A stretch of 64,000 bases of DNA from Streptomyces griseoloalbus (GCA_014650015.1 BMUD01000021.1:62001-126000); one strand, 5' to 3'; counted from the stretch's first letter, positions 32,969 to 41,840 are shown. Numbers and translations are program-made. Notes: generated from the letters alone by a model not told the origin.

Positions 32969-35251
32969 TCAGCCCGTTCGCGTGTCGAACGCGACGAAGC
33001 GCAGTTCCGAGGTGTACCGCCTGCCTTCGTCGTCGCGGAGCCAGGTCTGTTCCGGAGTGGGCAGCATCTCCGTGAACGTGACCAGGCCTTGCTGATCCTG
33101 ACGGCCCAGTCGGCGCAGCGCCTTGGCGAGGATCGTCACGTAGACAGGACTGTCGAAGTCGACGTAGAACGGCCGGGACTCGGCCGGCGAGACGACGAAG
33201 ACGTAACGGGGCAGGCCGAGTCGGGCGCGCCACCGGCGGGCGCGGACGAAGCGGCGCGCCTCGTCCTTGTCGTCGGTGAAGTCGGCTTCGGCCGCGGGCA
33301 GTCGCCAGGTCTCCCGGGCCACCACCAGCCGGTCGAGGGTGACGCGCGGAGTGTGGTCGTCTTCCGGCAGGAGCCGGAAGAGATCCATCGACAGGGTGGT
33401 CAGGACGTGCGAGAAGACGTCCGCCACCGGGAACCTCGCACCGTCCGGGAGCCGGACGACGAGGTCATCTCCGTGCTCCTCGACGACGGCGTCGGCGCTG
33501 CGCACGGCCCGGGGACGGGTGGGGTCCGCGGTGAAGTCGGTCAGGGCGACCTGGTAGTCCCGGGGCCGTATCAGCGTGTGCCGGACCCGGGTGGACAGGC
33601 GCGCACGGTGCTCCTTGGGGAGCAGCGGCAGCAGACGTGGGCCGGGGTGGTCCCGGTCGGTGAGACGGACCAGTTCGCCGACGTCCGGGTGCTGGTGGGT
33701 GAAGAGGGAGGCGCCCAGCGTGTTGGCGGCCAGGTGGAGCTCACCGAGAACGAGGGTGAAGTCGCCGCGGGCCACCGCCTCGGCGCCATCCGCGGCGATC
33801 ATGATGTCCGGACTGAGGTAGCGGGCCGCCGTCCAGCCGCCCGAACCGGGGAACTCCTCCCGCACCGCCGCCTCGATGTCCGCGGAACGGACGTCCACAC
33901 GGCGGGCGCCCGCGGGGACCGCGAGGATCCGCCGCCAGATGGCGGCGAACTCCTCCTGGAGTTCGCCGGCGGTGGCGCGCACGGTGCCGTGCAGCACCGG
34001 CAGACAGGCGAACCAGAAGGCGGCCAGGTCCACCGTGCCCTCGGACGCGAGGCGTTCGTACACCGGACGCATACCGGTCCGCAGCGCGGCGGCGAGCCGT
34101 GAGGTGAGCCATCCGGCACTGTCCATCAGCAGCCGCAGCGGACGCAGCGCCTCCAGCACCTCGGGGCCGAGGCGGGCCGTGGCGGACCGGCGGGAGTCGT
34201 GGTAGACGAGCGCCCGGCACGGCGCCGTCGACGCGGACTTCTCCCGTACGGCGGCGGTGTCGGTCAGCTCGGTGAAGTCCCGCTCCAGATCGGTCAGCGC
34301 GCCGACCAGCGCGTCCACGTCGCGGGCGGCCGCCACCGCCGCGCGCCCCTGCTCCAGCCGGTCCAGCGCGGCGAGCCCCCGCCGGCGCGGTCCGGGCGCG
34401 CCGACGGTCTCCAGCCAGGTCCGCAGGTCCCGGTCCGGGTGGGTGCCCGCAGGGACCTCCAGGCGCCACGCCACCCAGCGGCGGGCGACCAGGTCGGTGA
34501 GGACCGCGGGCACGTCGTGGTCCGGGAGCGCGGCGGCGATCGCCCGCGCCGGGCGGACGCCGTCGCAGAGGGCGAGGACGGCCGCGGTCTCCGCGGGGAC
34601 CGTCACCGGCCGCCTGCCGGGCACGCACACCCGGTCGCCGTCCACCGTGACGAAGGGCACCCGGCGGGGAGCGACCCACTCCCGCAGGCCGGGGTCGGCG
34701 TCCAGCGTCCTGGCAAGCGCGTCGATGCCCCAGCTCGCCCAGTAGACGGTGGACTCGGCGACCAGCCCGGAGCCCGTGCCGAGGGCGACACCGGACGTCG
34801 CGGCGTCCCAGCGGCCCCAGCCGACGGGGCCGAAGAAGCCGATGGTGTCGTTCTTCACGCAGAACCGCTGCCAGTAGTGGGCCACCAGTTCCTCGCGCTG
34901 TCGGGGCATGCTGCTGCGCTTGTCCACGCCCGGCGTCCAGCGCAGGAACGGCGCGATGCCGGAGACGAGCACCGGGCGGTTCTGCCAGGCCACGGCCTCC
35001 CGGAAGGACGGCATGCGGGCGATGTCCTGGAGGGTGTGCGCGGTCTCCACGGCGGCATCGGCGAAGAGGCGGGCGAAATCCTCCCAGCGGACGCCGTCGA
35101 GGGGGGCGTCCACATCGAACGTGTCGGCGGCCTCGGCCAGTCCGGGCGGGGCCAGGCGCAGCACGCCGTCGGCGGGGAAGCCGGGGCCGCGCAGAGCGAA
35201 CTGCTCCCACAGGCGCCAGCGGCCGAGGGACGGTACGAGGTCTTCGGTCAT
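32969..35251 (-). CDS. LanB-like protein 1: lantibiotic-dehydratase N-terminal (glutamylation-type) domain only
   Basis: 760 aa from the ATG at 35251 (AAGGAG 8 bases upstream). It matches the Lant_dehydr_N family (PF04738) along most of its length: LRGPGFPADGVLRLAPPGLAEA at the start, then MPRQREELVAHYWQRF, CVKNDTIGFFGPVGWGRW in the place of the usual RxSTRxTPFGxFxG, SPDIMIAAD, FYVDFDSPVYVTILAKALRR and the C-terminal TSELRFVAFDTRTG. Full LanBs (about 1000 aa) add a SpaB_C elimination domain, which is absent here and elsewhere in the window. Such short LanBs include tRNA-dependent peptide ligases (PEARLs). Likely role: glutamyl- or aminoacyl-tRNA-dependent modification; inferred. Paralogue of the gene at 38216-40540. 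Confidence 0.82.
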   Translation of the reverse strand: MTEDLVPSLGRWRLWEQFALRGPGFPADGVLRLAPPGLAEAADTFDVDAPLDGVRWEDFARLFADAAVETAHTLQDIARMPSFREAVAWQNRPVLVSGIAPFLRWTPGVDKRSSMPRQREELVAHYWQRFCVKNDTIGFFGPVGWGRWDAATSGVALGTGSGLVAESTVYWASWGIDALARTLDADPGLREWVAPRRVPFVTVDGDRVCVPGRRPVTVPAETAAVLALCDGVRPARAIAAALPDHDVPAVLTDLVARRWVAWRLEVPAGTHPDRDLRTWLETVGAPGPRRRGLAALDRLEQGRAAVAAARDVDALVGALTDLERDFTELTDTAAVREKSASTAPCRALVYHDSRRSATARLGPEVLEALRPLRLLMDSAGWLTSRLAAALRTGMRPVYERLASEGTVDLAAFWFACLPVLHGTVRATAGELQEEFAAIWRRILAVPAGARRVDVRSADIEAAVREEFPGSGGWTAARYLSPDIMIAADGAEAVARGDFTLVLGELHLAANTLGASLFTHQHPDVGELVRLTDRDHPGPRLLPLLPKEHRARLSTRVRHTLIRPRDYQVALTDFTADPTRPRAVRSADAVVEEHGDDLVVRLPDGARFPVADVFSHVLTTLSMDLFRLLPEDDHTPRVTLDRLVVARETWRLPAAEADFTDDKDEARRFVRARRWRARLGLPRYVFVVSPAESRPFYVDFDSPVYVTILAKALRRLGRQDQQGLVTFTEMLPTPEQTWLRDDEGRRYTSELRFVAFDTRTG

Positions 35252-35388
35252 GGCAGGGCTCTCCTTGCGAGCGCGGGGGACGGACGGGCGGAGGGACACG
35301 GGCCCGCCGGGTGGACGACGGGCGGGGTGGGGGCGGGTGGAGACCTCGTGCGGGCGGACGGGAGAACAGTCCGGCGGCCGGCGTGGAG

Positions 35389-35417
35389 GGGCGGCGGCCC
35401 GCATCGGGCCGCCGCCC
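35389..35417 (-). terminator. Stem-loop between carrier protein and LanB-like gene 1
   Basis: Perfect 13-bp stem GGGCGGCGGCCCG (35389-35401) / CGGGCCGCCGCCC (35405-35417) with a 3-base loop, in the 213-bp gap after the carrier protein stop. It may end or attenuate the upstream transcript, so LanB-like gene 1 may depend on read-through or its own promoter. Confidence 0.65.
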
Positions 35418-35464
35418 TCGTGGGGGGTGGGGCGCACGGTGGGTGCGCGGTGGTGGCCGCGGGG

Positions 35465-35719
35465 TCAGGCGCGGCCGTAGTCGGTGTCGACGACCTCGGC
35501 CAGGTCCCGCGGTGTGGGGTAGGCGAAGACCAGGGAGACCGGCACCTCCGCGCCGAGGACCTCCTCGAGGCGGCCGGTGATCTGGAAGGCGGTGAGCGAG
35601 TCGCCGCCCGCCTCGTAGAAGTCGGTGTCCTCGGTCAGGTCGGGCAGGCCGAGCACCTCGCGGAAGATGTCGACGAGCAGGTCGGCGGTGCGGGTGGCGG
35701 TCGCGGCGTTCTCGGTCAT
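35465..35719 (-). CDS. Free-standing peptidyl carrier protein
   Basis: 84 aa, ATG at 35719 overlapping the stop of the PLP enzyme gene (ATGA). Carrier-protein fold with IFREVLGLPDLTEDTDFYEAGGDSLTAFQITGRLEEVLG in family terms; the Ser of GGDSLTA is the phosphopantetheine attachment site. FAYPTPRDLAEVVDTDYG ends helix 4. It is probably loaded by the stand-alone adenylation enzyme two genes upstream and activated by the PPTase at 41046. It would hold an amino-acyl group for transfer or tailoring. Confidence 0.92.
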   Translation of the reverse strand: MTENAATATRTADLLVDIFREVLGLPDLTEDTDFYEAGGDSLTAFQITGRLEEVLGAEVPVSLVFAYPTPRDLAEVVDTDYGRA

Positions 35720-36726
35720 GATGTGTGTCCCTCGGTGGTTGCCACGGTTGTCTCCGTGGGGTGGACGGTGTCTGTGCGGTGCAGGGCGTGCAGGCGGGCG
35801 GGTGTGTTGCCGCCGGAGACGACGGCCACGGCCCGTTCGCGGCGGCCGGCCCGCAGGGCTCCGGCCAGCGCGACGGCTCCGCTGGGTTCGGCGTCGACGC
35901 CGAGGCGGTGCAGCAGGGCGGCGGCGGCGAGGATCTCGGTGTCGCCGACGGCGATCAGGTCGTCGGCGCGGTCGCGGATGATCGGGTAGGGGACGCGCCC
36001 CGGCCGCTGGCCGCGCAGTCCGTCGGCGACGGTGGTGCAGGGCGGCAGCTGGACCGGGTGCCCGGCGGCCAGGGAGCGGGCGTAGCGGGGTGTGCGGGCC
36101 GGTTCGACGCCGACGACCCGGACCGGGTGGCCCGCGGCGGCGAGGCAGACACCGGCGAGGAGCCCGCCGCCGCCGGTCGGGACGTACACCGTCTCCATGT
36201 CGGGGGCGTCGGCGAGGATTTCGGTGCCGACCGTGCCCTGCCCGGCGACCACCAGGGGGTGGTCCGAGGAGGGCACGAGGGTGGCGCCGGTCTCCCGCGC
36301 GAGCGCGCCGGCCCGTTCCTCCCGCTCGGCCACTCCTCCGCCCACGCGGACGGTCTCGGCGCCCAGCGCGCGGATGGCGGCGGTCTTGGCGGGGTCCGCG
36401 CCCGCCGCGAGGACGACGGTCAGGCGGATGCCGAGGGAGCGGGCGAGCCGGGCGAGGGCGATGCCGTGGTTGCCGGACGAGCCGGTGACGACCCGCTCGG
36501 CCTCGAGCGCCAGGAGGGCGTTGGCGGCTCCGCGCGTCTTGAACGAGCCGCCGTGCTGGAGGTGTTCGGCCTTCAGCAGCAGTTCCGTGCCGTGCGCCGC
36601 GGGCACCGGGCCGCTCAGCAGGGGCGTGCGGCGGACGTGCGGGGCGATGCGGGCGGCAGCCGCGGTGACGTCGGCGGGACCGGGCAGGGTGCCGGGCGTG
36701 GCCGGCCGCAGCCCGGTGGCGGTCAC
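35716..36726 (-). CDS. PLP-dependent threonine/serine dehydratase-like enzyme
   Basis: 336 aa, GTG at 36726 overlapping the adenylation gene stop by four bases. Fold-type II PLP enzyme: the Schiff-base Lys is in HGGSFKTRGAANALL near residue 57, the cofactor ring-facing loop is TGSSGNHGIALA, and the phosphate loop is TGGGGLLAG. C-terminal SGGNTPARL is also typical. Members include threonine deaminase, serine racemase and 2,3-diaminopropionate synthases. Lying between an adenylation enzyme and a carrier protein, it probably supplies or destroys a building block (2-oxobutyrate from Thr, D-Ser, or a diamino acid). The choice cannot be made from sequence alone. Confidence 0.85.
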   Translation of the reverse strand: MTATGLRPATPGTLPGPADVTAAAARIAPHVRRTPLLSGPVPAAHGTELLLKAEHLQHGGSFKTRGAANALLALEAERVVTGSSGNHGIALARLARSLGIRLTVVLAAGADPAKTAAIRALGAETVRVGGGVAEREERAGALARETGATLVPSSDHPLVVAGQGTVGTEILADAPDMETVYVPTGGGGLLAGVCLAAAGHPVRVVGVEPARTPRYARSLAAGHPVQLPPCTTVADGLRGQRPGRVPYPIIRDRADDLIAVGDTEILAAAALLHRLGVDAEPSGAVALAGALRAGRRERAVAVVSGGNTPARLHALHRTDTVHPTETTVATTEGHTS

Positions 36727-38216
36727 GGGGCGCTCCCCGCGACCAGCCGGCGGCGGTCCGCCTTGCCGCCGCGGGTGGTGGGCAGCGCGTCGTGGCGCCG
36801 GAAGTGCCGGGGCATCAGGTGCGGCGGCAGCGAGCGGGCCAAGTGGGCGCGCAGTTCCGCGTCCGTGGCGGCCGGGTCGCCAGTCAGGTGGGCCGCCAGG
36901 TACGTACGTCCCCGGTCGTCGGTGTGCGCGGTGACCACGGCGCCGCTGACGCGGGGGTGGGCGAGCAGGGCTCCCTCTATCTCGGCGGGGTCGACGCGGT
37001 AGCCGCGGATCTTGACCTGCCGGTCGGTGCGCCCCGCGTAGGTGAGGCCCTCAGGGCCCCACCGTCCGAGGTCGCCGGTGCGGTAGAGGCGGGCGCCCGG
37101 CGGACCGTAGGGGTCGGGCACGAAGCACGCGGCGGTGCGGGCCGGGAGCCCGCCGTAGCCCCGGGCGAGGCCCGCGCCGCCGATGTACACCTCGCCCACG
37201 GTGCCCTCGGGAACGGGCGCGAGGTCGGCGTCGAGCACCCGGACGACCGTGCCGGGGCGGGGTACTCCGACCACGTCTGCGGCCGTGTCGGGATCGGCGG
37301 GGACACGGTGGCGGGTGGTGGTCATGGTGCACTCGGTCGGGCCGTACTGGTTGACGAGCGCGCCCGGGACCGCCCGCCGTCCGCCGGCGGCGAGGAACGG
37401 GCGCAGGGACTCGCCGCTGGAGGCGACCAGGGTGACGCCGCCCAGCGGGTCGGGCAGATCTGGTTGCCCGGCCAGGTGGGCCAGGAAGGACGGGGTGGTG
37501 CTGAGCAGCGCGGTCACCCGGTGCGCGCGCACGGTGCCGGCGAAGTCCGCGGGCCGCAGCAGCCGGGAGCGTTCCACGATCACCAGTCGCGCTCCGGCCA
37601 GCAGCGGGGCGAAGGTGTCCCGGATGGAGGCGTCGTAGCCCAGCGGTGCCGTCTGCAGGGCCACGGTGTCCGGGCCGAGCCCGAAGGCGCGGGCGGTGTC
37701 GCGCAGGTAGGCGTCGAGGGCGTGGTGCTCGACGAGGACGGGGCTGGGTTCGCCGGTGCTGCCGGAGGTGTGGCTGACGTAGGCCAGGGCGCGCGGGTCG
37801 ACCCGGGCGGGCGGTTCCGGGGTCGTTCCTGGCCGGGTGGCGGGGCCGTCCAGCAGGATCGTGGGCAGGCCGGGGTCCAGGGCGCGGGTGTGCGCGGAGG
37901 TGGTCAGCAGCAGCCGGGTGCCCGCGCTCTTGACGAAGGCCGCGAGCCGGTCGCGGGGTTGGGTCACGTCCAGGGTGAGGAAGGCGGCTCCGCAGCGCAG
38001 GACCGCCGCCATGGCGGCCACCGCGTCGGCGCCGTGCTCGACGGCGACGGCGCACACCGTCTCCGGTCGGGCGCCGTGGGCGCGCAGCAGCCGGGTCAGC
38101 TCGTCGGTACGGGCGGCGAGGCGGCCGTAGGTGACCTGCCCCGTGGGAGTGTCCAGCGCGATGCGGGCCGGGTGGCGGGCGGCGTGCGCGGCGAGGTCGT
38201 CGGCGACGGTGCGCAT
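36723..38216 (-). CDS. Stand-alone NRPS adenylation enzyme
   Basis: 497 aa from the ATG at 38216, which overlaps the LanB-like gene 2 stop as TGATG. Core motifs: YVSHTSGSTGEPSPVLV (A3), APLGYDASIRD (A4), NQYGPTECT (A5), GEVYIGGAGLARGY (A6), LYRTGDLGRWGPEG (A7), [20 protein letters not shown] (A8) and TTRGGKADRR (A10 Lys). Aligned to the GrsA pocket I read D-A-R-S-A-S-Q-M-T-K, which matches no code I know; the Arg at position 239 is odd and could suit an acidic substrate. A3 has Glu-Pro instead of the usual Arg/Lys-Pro-Lys. It would load the free carrier protein encoded two genes later. Confidence 0.9.
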   Translation of the reverse strand: MRTVADDLAAHAARHPARIALDTPTGQVTYGRLAARTDELTRLLRAHGARPETVCAVAVEHGADAVAAMAAVLRCGAAFLTLDVTQPRDRLAAFVKSAGTRLLLTTSAHTRALDPGLPTILLDGPATRPGTTPEPPARVDPRALAYVSHTSGSTGEPSPVLVEHHALDAYLRDTARAFGLGPDTVALQTAPLGYDASIRDTFAPLLAGARLVIVERSRLLRPADFAGTVRAHRVTALLSTTPSFLAHLAGQPDLPDPLGGVTLVASSGESLRPFLAAGGRRAVPGALVNQYGPTECTMTTTRHRVPADPDTAADVVGVPRPGTVVRVLDADLAPVPEGTVGEVYIGGAGLARGYGGLPARTAACFVPDPYGPPGARLYRTGDLGRWGPEGLTYAGRTDRQVKIRGYRVDPAEIEGALLAHPRVSGAVVTAHTDDRGRTYLAAHLTGDPAATDAELRAHLARSLPPHLMPRHFRRHDALPTTRGGKADRRRLVAGSAP

Positions 38217-40540
38217 CACGCCTCCTGGGTGCCGGTGACGGTCAGGTCGACGGCCACGAAGCGGAGTTCGGAGGTGTAGCGGTGCCCGTCGGCGTCGGTG
38301 AGCCAGGCCTGTTCGGGGGTGGGCAGCATCTCGCTGACCTTCAGGCGGGCCCCGGGGTCCTTGCGGGCGAGCCGGCGGGCGGCCTTGGCGAGGATGGTGA
38401 CGTACACGGGGCTGTCGAAGTCGACGTAGAACGGGCGCGGTTCGGCCGGGGAGACGACGAACACGAAGCGGGGCAGGTCGTGGCGGCGCTGCCAGTGCCG
38501 GGCGCGGACGAACCGGGCGGCCTCGTCCTTGTCGTCGGCGAAGTCGACGCCGGACACGGGCAGGCGCCAGGTCTCCCGGGCCACGGTCATGCGGTCGATG
38601 GTGATGCGCGGGGTGTGCTCGCCCTCGGGGGTGAGCGTGAAGCGGTCCATGACGCGCTGGGTGAGGGTGTTGGCGTAGGCGTCGAGGACGTCGTGGACGG
38701 TGCCGTCGGGCAGGACGGCCGTCAGCCGGCCGTCCCGGTCCTCGACGCGGACGTCCGCGCTGGGCACCGAGTTCGGGCGGTGAGGGTCGCCGGTCTGGTC
38801 GACCAGGGTCACGTAGTGGTCCTCGGGCCGGTCCAGGGAGGGCCGGCTGCGGGTGGACCACTTCAGGGGGAGCTCCTTGGGCAGCGTGGGCAGCAGGCGG
38901 GGGCCGGGGAAGTCGCGGGTGGTCTCGGCGATGAGCCGGTCGCGGTCGGGGTGCTGGTGGACGAAGAGGGAGGCGCCCATGGTGTTCAGCGCGCAGTGCA
39001 TCTCGCCGAGGACGAGGTCGACGTCGCCACGGGCGAGGGCGTCCGCGTCGTCGGCGACGACCAGGACGTCGGGACTGAAGTAGCGGGCGAGGGACCAGCC
39101 GTCGCCGGGCTCGTCGAACTCGCGGCGCACGCGGTCGGCCAGCTCGGCCGTGGCCAGGCGGACGCGGCGGGCGTCCGCCGGAAGGTCGAGGATCCGGGCC
39201 CACTTGGCGCGCAGTTCGGCCTGGGCGGCGTCGATCAGGTCGCCGGCGTCGGGGTGCGGGGAGGGCAGGGTGTTCATCCACAGGGTGGCGAGGTCCACCG
39301 GGGCGCCGTCGGCGCTCAGGCGGGCGTGGACGCCGCGCAGCCGGGCGCGGACGGCGTCGGCGAAGCGGTTCGTCATCCATCGGGCGGCCGTCAGGCACAG
39401 CTGGAGGGGTTCCAGGTGTTCCAGCAGGGCGGGCCCGGCCGTGGCGGTGGCGGACCGCCGGGAGTCGGAGTACACCAGTCCGCGGCAGGGGGCGGTGCGT
39501 GCGCCCTTGGCGCGCTGGGCCTCGCTGTCGGTGAGAGCGGCGAAGTCGGCCTCCAGGGCGCCGATCGCGGCGGTCAGCGCGGCGGCGTCGGCGCCGGCGG
39601 CGCGTACGGCCTCCCGGCCGCGCTCCAGCACGGCGAGCCTGTCCAGGGCCCGGTCGCGGGCGGCCTCGTCGGGGACGCGCTCGAGGATCCGGCGCAGGGC
39701 CAGATCGGGGTGGGTGGCGGCGGGCACCTCCAGACGCCGGGCCACCCAGCGCCGGCGCACCAGTTCCCCCACGGTGTCGGCGACCTCGTCGGGGTCCAGA
39801 CCCAGTTCGGCGGCGATGGCGGCCGTGTGCCGGGTGCCGTCGCAGTGCCGGAGGACGGCTTCCTGGAGCTCACCGACGGGCTGGGCCGGCCGCCCCGGGA
39901 CCCGCACCGTGCCGTCCTCGCAGCGCACGAAGGACATCCGGCGCGGCGGGATCCACCGCATCAGTTCGGCGTCCTCGGCGAGCACCTTGGCCAGGGCGTC
40001 GACGGCCCAGCCGGAGAAGTAGACCTCCTGCGCGGCGAGGAAGCCCCGGCCGGCGTCCACGGTGACGGCGTGCGGCGCGGACGGGTCCCAGCGGCCCCAG
40101 CCGACGGGGCCGAAGAAGCCGATGGTGTCGTTCTTCACGCAGAACCGCTGCCAGTAGTGGGCGACCAGTTCCTCGCGCTGGCGGGGCATGCTGCTGCGCT
40201 TGTCCACGCCCGGCGTCCAGCGCAGGAACGGCGCGATGCCGGTACGCAGCACGGCCGGGTTCTGCCAGGCGAGGGCCGCCTGGAAACGGGGCCGGCCGGC
40301 GATCTGCTGGAGGTGGCGGGCGGTGTCCACGGCAGCAGCCGACAGCTCCTCGGCGAAGGCCTGCCACTCGGGTCCGGACCGATCGGTGCCGGGGCCGAAC
40401 TTGTCGGCGGCCCCGGCCAGTCCGGGCGGGGCCAGGCGCAGCACGCCGTCGGCGGGGAAGCCGGGGCCGCGCAGCGCGAACTCCTCCCAGAGCCGCCAGC
40501 CTCCGCCCGGCAGCAGGACCGGTGCGTGCTCGTCCGACAT
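38216..40540 (-). CDS. LanB-like protein 2: lantibiotic-dehydratase N-terminal (glutamylation-type) domain only
   Basis: 774 aa from the ATG at 40540 (GGAAGGAG upstream). Same architecture as the protein at 32969-35251, roughly half identical by eye: LRGPGFPADGVLRLAPPGLA, MPRQREELVAHYWQRF, KNDTIGFFGPVGWGRW, SPDVLVVAD, FYVDFDSPVYVTILAKAARR and TSELRFVAVDLTVT. No SpaB_C elimination domain. About 155 bp of DNA (40085-40242) are nearly identical to 34806-34962 in the paralogue. First gene of the block that continues with the adenylation enzyme, PLP enzyme and carrier protein, divergent from the mbtH-PPTase pair. Function inferred as tRNA-dependent acyl or aminoacyl transfer. Confidence 0.82.
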   Translation of the reverse strand: MSDEHAPVLLPGGGWRLWEEFALRGPGFPADGVLRLAPPGLAGAADKFGPGTDRSGPEWQAFAEELSAAAVDTARHLQQIAGRPRFQAALAWQNPAVLRTGIAPFLRWTPGVDKRSSMPRQREELVAHYWQRFCVKNDTIGFFGPVGWGRWDPSAPHAVTVDAGRGFLAAQEVYFSGWAVDALAKVLAEDAELMRWIPPRRMSFVRCEDGTVRVPGRPAQPVGELQEAVLRHCDGTRHTAAIAAELGLDPDEVADTVGELVRRRWVARRLEVPAATHPDLALRRILERVPDEAARDRALDRLAVLERGREAVRAAGADAAALTAAIGALEADFAALTDSEAQRAKGARTAPCRGLVYSDSRRSATATAGPALLEHLEPLQLCLTAARWMTNRFADAVRARLRGVHARLSADGAPVDLATLWMNTLPSPHPDAGDLIDAAQAELRAKWARILDLPADARRVRLATAELADRVRREFDEPGDGWSLARYFSPDVLVVADDADALARGDVDLVLGEMHCALNTMGASLFVHQHPDRDRLIAETTRDFPGPRLLPTLPKELPLKWSTRSRPSLDRPEDHYVTLVDQTGDPHRPNSVPSADVRVEDRDGRLTAVLPDGTVHDVLDAYANTLTQRVMDRFTLTPEGEHTPRITIDRMTVARETWRLPVSGVDFADDKDEAARFVRARHWQRRHDLPRFVFVVSPAEPRPFYVDFDSPVYVTILAKAARRLARKDPGARLKVSEMLPTPEQAWLTDADGHRYTSELRFVAVDLTVTGTQEA

Positions 40541-40801
40541 CACGTGCTCCTTCCAAAAAAAGGGGGTGCGCGGGGAGGCCGCACGGCACTCGGCCGGGCC
40601 GTGGCCGCCGCCGGTACGCCGGGCTCCCCGGCAGGACAGCACCGTCCCGCGCCGGTGCGGCACGGCACCAGAGAAGATCCGGCAGCAACACGCGCCGCGG
40701 GCCCGGCGCGTTCGTCCCTGCCCCCGGCGTGCGGGCGCCCGGCACGCTGTCGGCGTCGGCCCCGACCTGCGGCCGGCCCCACCACCTGCGGGAGGTTCAC
40801 C
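40541..40801. promoter_or_regulatory. Divergent promoter region of the LanB-like/adenylation block and mbtH-PPTase
   Basis: 261 bp between divergent starts. A run of seven A (40555-40561 on the plus strand) lies just outside the LanB-like ribosome binding site, unusual in such GC-rich DNA. No clear -10/-35 pair could be fixed. Confidence 0.45.
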
Positions 40802-41053
40802 ATGACGCAACCCGACTCCACGACCGGCGCGGGCGCCGACGAGGCCCGTGCGGACACCGACGAGGTGTACCTCGTGGTGCGCAACGACGAGGAGCAGTAC
40901 TCGATCTGGCGGGCGGACCGCGAGGTGCCCGCCGGCTGGCACCCGGAGGGCACACGGGGCAGCCGGCAGGAGTGCCTGGACCACATCGACGTGGTCTGGA
41001 CGGACATGCGCCCGCTCAGCCTGCGCCGCCGGCTGGCCGGGGCAGATGTCTGA
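40802..41053 (+). CDS. MbtH-like protein
   Basis: 83 aa, ATG at 40802. After a 20-residue acidic leader comes the MbtH fold: VYLVVRNDEEQYSIWRADREVPAGW with the conserved NxExQxSxWP-like start, and CLDHIDVVWTDMRPLSLRRR at the end with the Trp that packs against the adenylation domain. MbtH-like proteins bind NRPS adenylation domains and are needed for their folding or activity. Overlaps the PPTase gene by 8 bp, so the two are translated together. Confidence 0.95.
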   Translation: MTQPDSTTGAGADEARADTDEVYLVVRNDEEQYSIWRADREVPAGWHPEGTRGSRQECLDHIDVVWTDMRPLSLRRRLAGADV

Positions 41054-41825
41054 TCCACGGGCCGGCCGGCTCCTGGACCCGCCGGCGCACGCCCCGCCGC
41101 CGACGGCGTCCGGGCTGCTGTCACCGGCCGTGCTGGACCTGTCCGGGCTCCGGCACCGGACGCGGGCGCCGGGCCCCCGCCTCCTGCGGGGGCCGCTGGA
41201 GCTGTACCTGGCCCATGTCGGAGCCCAGGACGAGCGGACGCTGCGGGACGCGCGGGAGCTGCTGGACGCGGAGGAACGGGCCCGGGCCCGCGCGTTCCGG
41301 CACGACCGAGACCGTGCCGCGTACGTGGTCGCGCACGCGGCGCTGCGCGACGTACTGAGCGTGCTGCTCGGCGTGCGCGCCGAGGAGCTGCCGCTGGCCC
41401 GGGAGCCGTGCGCGGGCTGCGGCGGGCCGCACGGGCGGCCGGTCCTGCGCACGCCGGGTGTGCACTTCTCCCTGTCGCACAGCGGGGACATGGTGCTGGT
41501 GGCGCTCGCCCCGGCACCGGTCGGCGTCGACGTGGAGGGGCTGGCCACGAACCGGGCGGTGCTCGACGCCCAGTCGGCGCTGCACCCGGCGGAGGCGGAC
41601 GAACTGGCGCTGCTGCCCGCGCACGAGCGTCCGGCCGCGTTCACCCGTGCCTGGGTGCGCAAAGAGGCCTACCTGAAGGGCCTGGGCACGGGTCTGGTGC
41701 GCGTTCCGGCGCTGGACTACGTGGGCACCGGGCCTTCGCCGACCGCCCCGGCACCGGGGTGGAGCGTACGGGACGTCCTGGTCCCGGCGGGGTACGCGGC
41801 GGCGGTGGCCCTGCGGACGCCCTGA
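41046..41825 (+). CDS. Sfp-type 4'-phosphopantetheinyl transferase
   Basis: 259 aa, ATG at 41046 inside the end of the mbtH-like gene. Typical Sfp/Gsp motifs: HFSLSHSGDMVLVAL, VGVDVEGLATNR (Mg-binding Asp and Glu) and WVRKEAYLKGLGTGL. The N-terminal 60 residues are Pro-rich. It transfers phosphopantetheine from CoA to the serine of carrier domains, here the free PCP and the NRPS carrier domains. The CAGCGGPHGRP loop with three cysteines before the central motif is common in actinomycete members. Followed at once by a strong hairpin. Confidence 0.93.
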   Translation: MSDPRAGRLLDPPAHAPPPTASGLLSPAVLDLSGLRHRTRAPGPRLLRGPLELYLAHVGAQDERTLRDARELLDAEERARARAFRHDRDRAAYVVAHAALRDVLSVLLGVRAEELPLAREPCAGCGGPHGRPVLRTPGVHFSLSHSGDMVLVALAPAPVGVDVEGLATNRAVLDAQSALHPAEADELALLPAHERPAAFTRAWVRKEAYLKGLGTGLVRVPALDYVGTGPSPTAPAPGWSVRDVLVPAGYAAAVALRTP

Positions 41826-41840
41826 CGGCGTACGGGCGAA

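Noticed and set aside
36723..39398. Adenylation gene extended to 891 codons
   Set aside because: The extra 5' part is antiphase translation of LanB-like gene 2; the true start is the TGATG overlap at 38216.
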